DNA of 8,436 nt from CAZLLV01 sp964560325. GTDB taxonomy: Bacteria > Acidobacteriota > Thermoanaerobaculia > Multivoradales > DATKCC01. Made by a program: the position numbers and the translations under genes. Numbering within the stretch: position 1 is the first letter of the stretch; each line of letters opens with the position of its first letter. Of the stretch, positions 5,351-8,436 are shown in pieces. The stretch spans positions 1-8,436 of the forward strand of contig CAZLLV010000122.1 in NCBI GenBank assembly GCA_964560325.1, read 5' to 3'. The notes beneath the pieces are model-generated. The model was not told the DNA's origin and did not search any database. It was given only the letters and a program-made list of their open reading frames with translations.

Positions 5351-5402
5351 TCGAGAACGGATGAGGCAACGGGGCCCCGGAGACGGGGCTCCGCATTCTC
5401 GA
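5351..5402 (+). other. Nested hairpin with GAGA (GNRA-type) tetraloop
   Basis: The inner stem pairs CGGGGCCCCG (5370-5379) with CGGGGCTCCG (5384-5393), 10 bp with one G-U pair, closed by a GAGA loop of the stable GNRA class. An outer stem, TCGAGAA (5351-5357) with TTCTCGA (5396-5402), encloses it through an asymmetric internal loop of 12 and 2 bases. The G-U pair and tetraloop make sense on the plus strand, as RNA transcribed toward the gene at 5485. No known riboswitch class was recognised. Confidence 0.45.
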
Positions 5403-5484
5403 CGCAGTCGCAGCTCCCGACCCTCGCCGTGGCCCGTGGCCGCGCGCGATTCGAACCCACCACATCTTCAAAAGGAGAACGACC

Positions 5485-5862
5485 ATGTTCCACACCATCC
5501 TGACCCACGCCCCGAACCTCGTGAACCGAGTGGCCGCCGCCTTCCTGGTGCTCGCGCTCGCCGCCGCCCTGCCCGCGGCCGCCGCCTCCGGCGTCGTCAA
5601 CGTCAACGAGGCGGACGAGAGCCAGATCGCGCTCCTGCCCCGCGTCGGCCCCTCGATCGCCGGCCGGATCGTCGAGTTCCGGGAGGCGAACGGCCCGTTC
5701 CAGGCGAAGGTGGACCTGATGCTCGTGCGCGGCATCGGCGAAAAGACCTTCGACCTGCTCGAGCCCTACGTCGTGACCGAGGGTGCCACCACGCTCTCCG
5801 AGAAGGTCCGCTCGTCGGACGCGGAGGCACGCCGGAACGAGCCGAAGGACGACGGCCGGTGA
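5485..5862 (+). CDS. Exported helix-hairpin-helix (ComEA-like) protein, 125 aa
   Basis: ATG 5485 has GGAG at 5474-5477, 7 bases upstream. Residues 1-35 form a signal peptide: R15, a hydrophobic core VAAAFLVLALAAAL (16-29), then PAAAA as the cleavage area. The mature part opens with VNVNEAD (38-44) and carries two helix-hairpin-helix elements, LLPRVGPSIAGRIVEFREANGPF (50-72) and LMLVRGIGEKTFDLLEPYV (78-96). This is the ComEA C-terminal domain layout, ending in a charged tail (98-125). ComEA proteins bind double-stranded DNA without sequence preference outside the cytoplasmic membrane during natural transformation. Many short HhH proteins of this shape have no tested role, so competence is only a possibility. 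A pseudopilin gene starts 74 bases downstream, suggesting co-transcription. The leader is highly structured. Confidence 0.85.
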   Translation: MFHTILTHAPNLVNRVAAAFLVLALAAALPAAAASGVVNVNEADESQIALLPRVGPSIAGRIVEFREANGPFQAKVDLMLVRGIGEKTFDLLEPYVVTEGATTLSEKVRSSDAEARRNEPKDDGR

Positions 5863-5936
5863 GATGGGCCGGCCGGGCCGCGAGCGGTTCTCGAGCCGGC
5901 GCGGCCCGGCCACCCCTCTCCTTCCGACGAGCGACC

Positions 5937-6635
5937 ATGCGAACCCGACGCACGCACCGCCCCCGCCCGTGGCACGCCCGCGCCCCCCTGCGGAGCGCCC
6001 GCCGGCGCCGACACAGGCGCTCGTGCCCGACCCGGCCGCCGACCGGGCGAGGCCGCCGCGGCTTCACGTTGATCGATCTCCTGATCGCGCTCTCGGTGCT
6101 CGCGCTCGTGCTGGCGATGGGCGTGCCCGCGCTCCTCGGCGCCGTCGCCCAGCTCCGGGTACACCTGGCGGCCTCGGAGGCCGCGACCCAGATCCGGCTC
6201 GCGCGCATGACGGCGATCCGCTCCCAGGTGAACGTCGCCATCCGCTTCGAGGAGCGCGACGGCATCGTCGAGACCGTGGTCTACGGCGACGGGGACGGCG
6301 ACGGCGTGCGCTCGCGCGACATCGAGCGCGGCACCGATCCGCGCTTGCGCCGGCCGGTCCCGCTGCGACGCCTCGGCGCCTCGGTCCGGCTCGGCTTCCC
6401 GCCCGGAAAGCCGCCGCGCGACCCGGGCTCCCCCCGGCGGCGCCTGGACCGGCTCGACGACCCGATCCGCTTCAACCGTTCGGACATGGTCTCGTTCAGC
6501 CCGATCGGCACCTCGACCCCGGGCTCGCTCTACTTCACCGACGGCAAGAGCCGGCTCGCCGCGGTCCGGGTCTTCGGCCGCACCGGCAAGGTGAAGGTGC
6601 TGGTCTACGACGCGAAGACCGAGGAGTGGAAATGA
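5937..6635 (+). CDS. GspH/FimT-type pseudopilin with long arginine-rich leader, 232 aa
   Basis: ATG 5937 is the first plausible start before the prepilin motif; its ribosome site is weak and the frame is open upstream. Residues 1-42 form a leader with 17 arginines, ending RRG before the cleavage site G42|F43. FTLIDLLIALSVLALVLAMGVPALL (43-67) is the type IV prepilin helix, with Asp (D47) instead of the near-invariant Glu at mature position 5. AASEAATQIRLARMTAIRSQVNVAIRF (78-104) and the end of the chain, FSPIGTSTPGSLYFTDG followed by AAVRVFGRTGKVKV, fit the GspH/FimT fold. GDGDGDG (117-123) is an EF-hand-like Asp loop and may bind calcium. Pseudopilins of this family act at the tips of type II secretion or type IV pilus fibres after processing by prepilin peptidase. 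No other pilus gene is in the window, so the partner machine is unknown. Confidence 0.85.
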   Translation: MRTRRTHRPRPWHARAPLRSARRRRHRRSCPTRPPTGRGRRGFTLIDLLIALSVLALVLAMGVPALLGAVAQLRVHLAASEAATQIRLARMTAIRSQVNVAIRFEERDGIVETVVYGDGDGDGVRSRDIERGTDPRLRRPVPLRRLGASVRLGFPPGKPPRDPGSPRRRLDRLDDPIRFNRSDMVSFSPIGTSTPGSLYFTDGKSRLAAVRVFGRTGKVKVLVYDAKTEEWK

Positions 6636-6662
6636 GGCCGAGGCGTGCTGTACGCTGTTTCC

Positions 6663-7046
6663 ATGCAGGTCGCAGCCGTCGTCACCACCGTCGGAACCGA
6701 GGAGCAGGCCAACCTGATCGCCCGCGAGCTCATCGCCCGCCGGCTGGCGGCGTGCGTCAACATCGTGCCCGGCATCCGCTCGGTCTACCGCTGGCAGGGC
6801 AAGATCGCGAGCGACACCGAGTTCCTGCTGATCGCCAAGATCCGAGAGAACGAGTTCGAGCCGGTGGCGGCGGCGATCAAGGAGCTCCACAGCTACGACG
6901 TGCCGGAGATCCTCACCTTCGGCGTCGGACGCGGCGACCCCGACTTCCTCGCCTGGATCGCCGCCTCGACCGACAAGAGCGCCGCCGACGCCGAGAAGGA
7001 CGACGAGGACGAGGAGCTCGCTTTCGTCGTCGACGCGGACGACTGA
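6663..7046 (+). CDS. cutA: Divalent-cation tolerance protein CutA with acidic C-terminal tail
   Basis: The product is 127 residues from ATG 6663. The alternative GTG at 6645, in frame, adds six residues and has TGAGG 7 bases upstream, so the start is not settled. The ATG has no ribosome site, but TACGCT at 6651-6656 could be a -10 for a leaderless message. The body shows the CutA pattern: VVTTVGTEEQANLIARELIARRLAACVNIVPGIRSVYRWQGKI (6-48), LLIAKI (55-60), LHSYDVPEILTFGVGRGDPDFLAWI (75-99). CutA forms a trimer with a ferredoxin-like fold; in E. coli cutA mutations are linked to copper tolerance, though the molecular role remains unclear. Residues 104-127 are an added tail with 12 Asp/Glu of 24, not part of the usual domain. 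It starts 27 bases after the pseudopilin stop, and its stop faces the cystathionine enzyme gene 16 bases away. Confidence 0.93.
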   Translation: MQVAAVVTTVGTEEQANLIARELIARRLAACVNIVPGIRSVYRWQGKIASDTEFLLIAKIRENEFEPVAAAIKELHSYDVPEILTFGVGRGDPDFLAWIAASTDKSAADAEKDDEDEELAFVVDADD

Positions 7047-7062
7047 CCGGCGACTCGTAGGG

Positions 7063-8223
7063 TCAGACTGCGGTGAGCGCCTGCTCGAGGTCGGCCTGGA
7101 GGTCGTCGACCGCTTCGATCCCGACCGACATCCGCACCATCCCCGGCAGGATCCCGAGGTCCCGGCGGACCGCCTCGGGCACCGAGGCGTGGGTCATCGT
7201 GGCCGGCTGGGAGATTAGCGTCTCGACACCCCCGAGGCTCTCGGCCAGCGAGAGCACCCGCAGCGCGTCGAGGAACCGCTTGGCCTCGTCGTGTCCGCCG
7301 AGGTCGAAGGTGACGAGCGCTCCGAAGCCCTTCGCTTGCCGCTGCTGCAGCTCGTGCTGCGGATGGTCCGAGAGCCCCGGGTAGAGCACCTTGCGAACCT
7401 TCGGATGGTCGGCGAGGAACGACGCCAGCGTCCGCGCGTTCGTCTCGTGGCACTCCATGCGCACGGCGAGCGTCTTGATGCCGCGCATCACCAGGAAGCT
7501 GTCGAACGGCGAGAGGATCGCTCCCGCCGACTTGAGCAGGAAGCGGAACCACTCCGCATCCTCCTCGCGCGTGCTGACGAGCACGCCGCCGACCGAGTCG
7601 CTGTGGCCGTTCAGGAACTTGGTCGTCGAGTGGACGACGAGGTCGGCGCCGAGCGCGACCGGGCGCTGGAAGTAGGGGGACATGAAGGTGTTGTCGACCG
7701 CCAGGAGCGCGCCGCCGGCGTGGGCGATCTCGGCCATCGCCGCGATGTCGCTCACCTCCATCATCGGGTTGGTCGGCGTCTCGACGAAGACCAGCCGGGT
7801 CTTCGGCGTCATCGCCGCCTCGACCGCCGCCGGATCGCTCGTGTCGACCCACGAGAAGTGGAGGTCGTAGCGCTCGAGCACCTGGCGAAAGAGCCGGTAG
7901 GTGCCGCCGTAGACGTTGCGCGAGACGACCGCGTGGTCGCCCGCCTTCATCAGGCTGGTGATGCCCTGGATCGCGGCCATGCCGGAGGCGAAGGCGTGGC
8001 CGGCGAGCCCGCCTTCGAGCGAGGCCACGTTCTCCTCGAGCGCCTCGCGGGTCGGGTTCTGCACCCGGGCGTACTCGTACCCCTTGTGGACGCCGAGCTC
8101 GTCGTGGACGTAGGTCGAGGTCTGGTAGATCGGCACGACGACCGAGCCGGTCGTCGGGTCGGGCGCCTGGCCGGCGTGGATCGCCCGGGTCGCGAAGCCG
8201 AGGTCTTTCGGATCACCCTTCAC
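7063..8223 (-). CDS. PLP-dependent cystathionine gamma-synthase or gamma-lyase
   Basis: The start is GTG 8223-8221, with GAGAGGA six bases upstream. The frame extends to 8286 but adds only an Arg-rich stretch. The 386-residue product has the normal family length. It shows all landmarks of the Cys/Met metabolism PLP family: TRAIHAGQ (12-19), PIYQTSTY (31-38), YEYARVQNPTR with Y51 and R53 (49-59), ASGMAA (79-84), Y105, ETPTNP (148-153), D177, and HSTTKFLNGHSD with the PLP-binding K202. SLAESLGGVETLISQPATMTHA lies near the C-terminus. These enzymes either join cysteine with an activated homoserine (gamma-synthase) or split cystathionine to cysteine, ammonia and 2-oxobutyrate (gamma-lyase). The motifs do not separate the two. 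A tetramer in the cytoplasm is expected. It is divergent from a probable mtnA gene, so both flanks of this promoter region serve sulfur amino acid metabolism. Confidence 0.94.
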   Translation of the reverse strand: MKGDPKDLGFATRAIHAGQAPDPTTGSVVVPIYQTSTYVHDELGVHKGYEYARVQNPTREALEENVASLEGGLAGHAFASGMAAIQGITSLMKAGDHAVVSRNVYGGTYRLFRQVLERYDLHFSWVDTSDPAAVEAAMTPKTRLVFVETPTNPMMEVSDIAAMAEIAHAGGALLAVDNTFMSPYFQRPVALGADLVVHSTTKFLNGHSDSVGGVLVSTREEDAEWFRFLLKSAGAILSPFDSFLVMRGIKTLAVRMECHETNARTLASFLADHPKVRKVLYPGLSDHPQHELQQRQAKGFGALVTFDLGGHDEAKRFLDALRVLSLAESLGGVETLISQPATMTHASVPEAVRRDLGILPGMVRMSVGIEAVDDLQADLEQALTAV

Positions 8224-8345
8224 GGTCGTTCCTCTCTCGAAGCGGGGTCGTCTACTCGTCCGGGGCCGGAGGAGCCGTCGGGCCAAAGACCCTCGGGGAA
8301 GAGGGGGCCCGATGCAGGTGCGTAGGGTACTAGACTTCGGAAGAC

Positions 8346-8436
8346 ATGACCAACGAGACTTTCTCGCCCCTCGCCTGGCGCGACGGCCGCCTGGAGCTCC
8401 TGGAGCAGACCCTCCTCCCGCCCGAGGAGGGCGGCC
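8346..8436 (+). CDS. mtnA: N-terminus of probable S-methyl-5-thioribose-1-phosphate isomerase, cut by window end
   Basis: Only 30 codons are visible. The product begins MTNETFSPLAWRDGRLELLEQ, then TLLPPEEGG, matching the opening of MtnA (W-x-D-G-x-L-x-L-L-D/E-Q-x-x-L-P-x-E-E). MtnA isomerises 5-methylthioribose-1-phosphate to the ribulose form in the methionine salvage pathway. No strong ribosome site is present (GGAAG only 2 bases before ATG). A -10-like TACTAGACT (8328-8336) lies close enough for a very short or absent leader. The 122-base gap to the divergent cystathionine enzyme gene holds no other clear signal. The call rests on a short N-terminus. Confidence 0.72.
   Translation, partial: MTNETFSPLAWRDGRLELLEQTLLPPEEGG

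Larger units (their letters stand above)
4703..5484. other. Long gene-poor, repeat-rich intergenic region
   Basis: About 780 bases between the toxin-antitoxin promoter and the ComEA-like gene. Several frames stay open only because of high GC. Their products are Gly/Arg/Pro-rich, overlap each other in many frames and lack credible ribosome sites, so none is called. The region instead holds a duplicated palindromic GC-rich element (4742-4812 and 4989-5046), three copies of a 14-base motif (5054-5192), a 10-bp hairpin (5285-5319) and a nested hairpin with a GAGA tetraloop (5351-5402). It may be a dispersed-repeat island, a noncoding RNA locus, or the leader of the gene that follows. Confidence 0.6.

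Noticed and set aside
5447..5462. GATTCGAACCC, resembling the T-arm of a tRNA on the minus strand
   Set aside because: The bases around TTCGAAT do not pair into a T-stem, and no acceptor, anticodon or D arm could be built around it.
5766..6890. 374-codon minus-strand open frame over the pseudopilin and cutA
   Set aside because: It is antisense to two genes with firm family motifs, and its product is Arg/Asp/Gly/His-rich without domains.
7044..7065. TGACC...GGTCA inverted repeat between cutA and the cystathionine enzyme gene
   Set aside because: Only 5 bp, partly made of the two stop codons, and without T-runs on either side; too weak to call a bidirectional terminator.
7291..8325. 344-codon plus-strand open frame over the cystathionine enzyme gene
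   Set aside because: Shadow of a highly conserved PLP enzyme gene on the other strand.

Overview
The window is GC-rich (roughly 70 percent by eye) bacterial chromosome with tight gene packing. The gene mix is a two-helix membrane-anchored AlkP-superfamily phosphodiesterase with a YVGPGAG motif, a small P-loop sulfotransferase, a Cys-rich TPR protein, pseudopilin-type genes and ordinary sulfur-metabolism genes. This would fit a Gram-negative lineage such as Acidobacteriota (Thermoanaerobaculia-like) or a deltaproteobacterial or myxobacterial relative. That placement is an inference from gene style; no rRNA or tRNA marker is present.

Layout. (1) 1-1461, minus: N-terminal 487 residues of an alkaline-phosphatase-family phosphodiesterase that runs off the left edge. 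It has a recognisable promoter at 1528-1556 and is divergent from (2) 1652-2266, plus, a 204-aa sulfotransferase-fold protein. (3) 2445-2702, plus: an 85-aa secreted protein made of three 16-residue repeats, with a hairpin before its ribosome site and a textbook intrinsic terminator behind it. (4) 2786-4126, plus: a 446-aa protein with three CxxC motifs followed by TPR-like helices. (5) 4191-4672, minus: a ParE/RelE-type toxin and its antitoxin, overlapping by 13 bases, with a small palindrome over the likely -10 box. (6) About 4703-5484: some 780 bases without a convincing gene, holding a repeated GC-rich palindromic element, three copies of a 14-base motif (CCARATCNCTTGAC) and two strong hairpins. 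(7) 5485-6635, plus: an exported helix-hairpin-helix (ComEA-like) protein and a GspH/FimT-type pseudopilin with a long arginine-rich leader. (8) 6663-7046, plus: CutA with an acidic tail. (9) 7063-8223, minus: a PLP-dependent cystathionine gamma-synthase/lyase, divergent from (10) 8346 onward, plus: the first 30 codons of a probable mtnA (methionine salvage).

How the parts may work together. The last two genes both belong to sulfur amino acid metabolism. The HhH protein and pseudopilin could form a DNA-uptake or secretion-related pair. The toxin and antitoxin form an autoregulated addiction module beside a repeat-rich noncoding island. The most intriguing unit is the secreted repeat peptide next to the CxxC-TPR protein. 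It resembles, in outline only, a peptide and TPR-sensor arrangement, and no function can be assigned from sequence alone.
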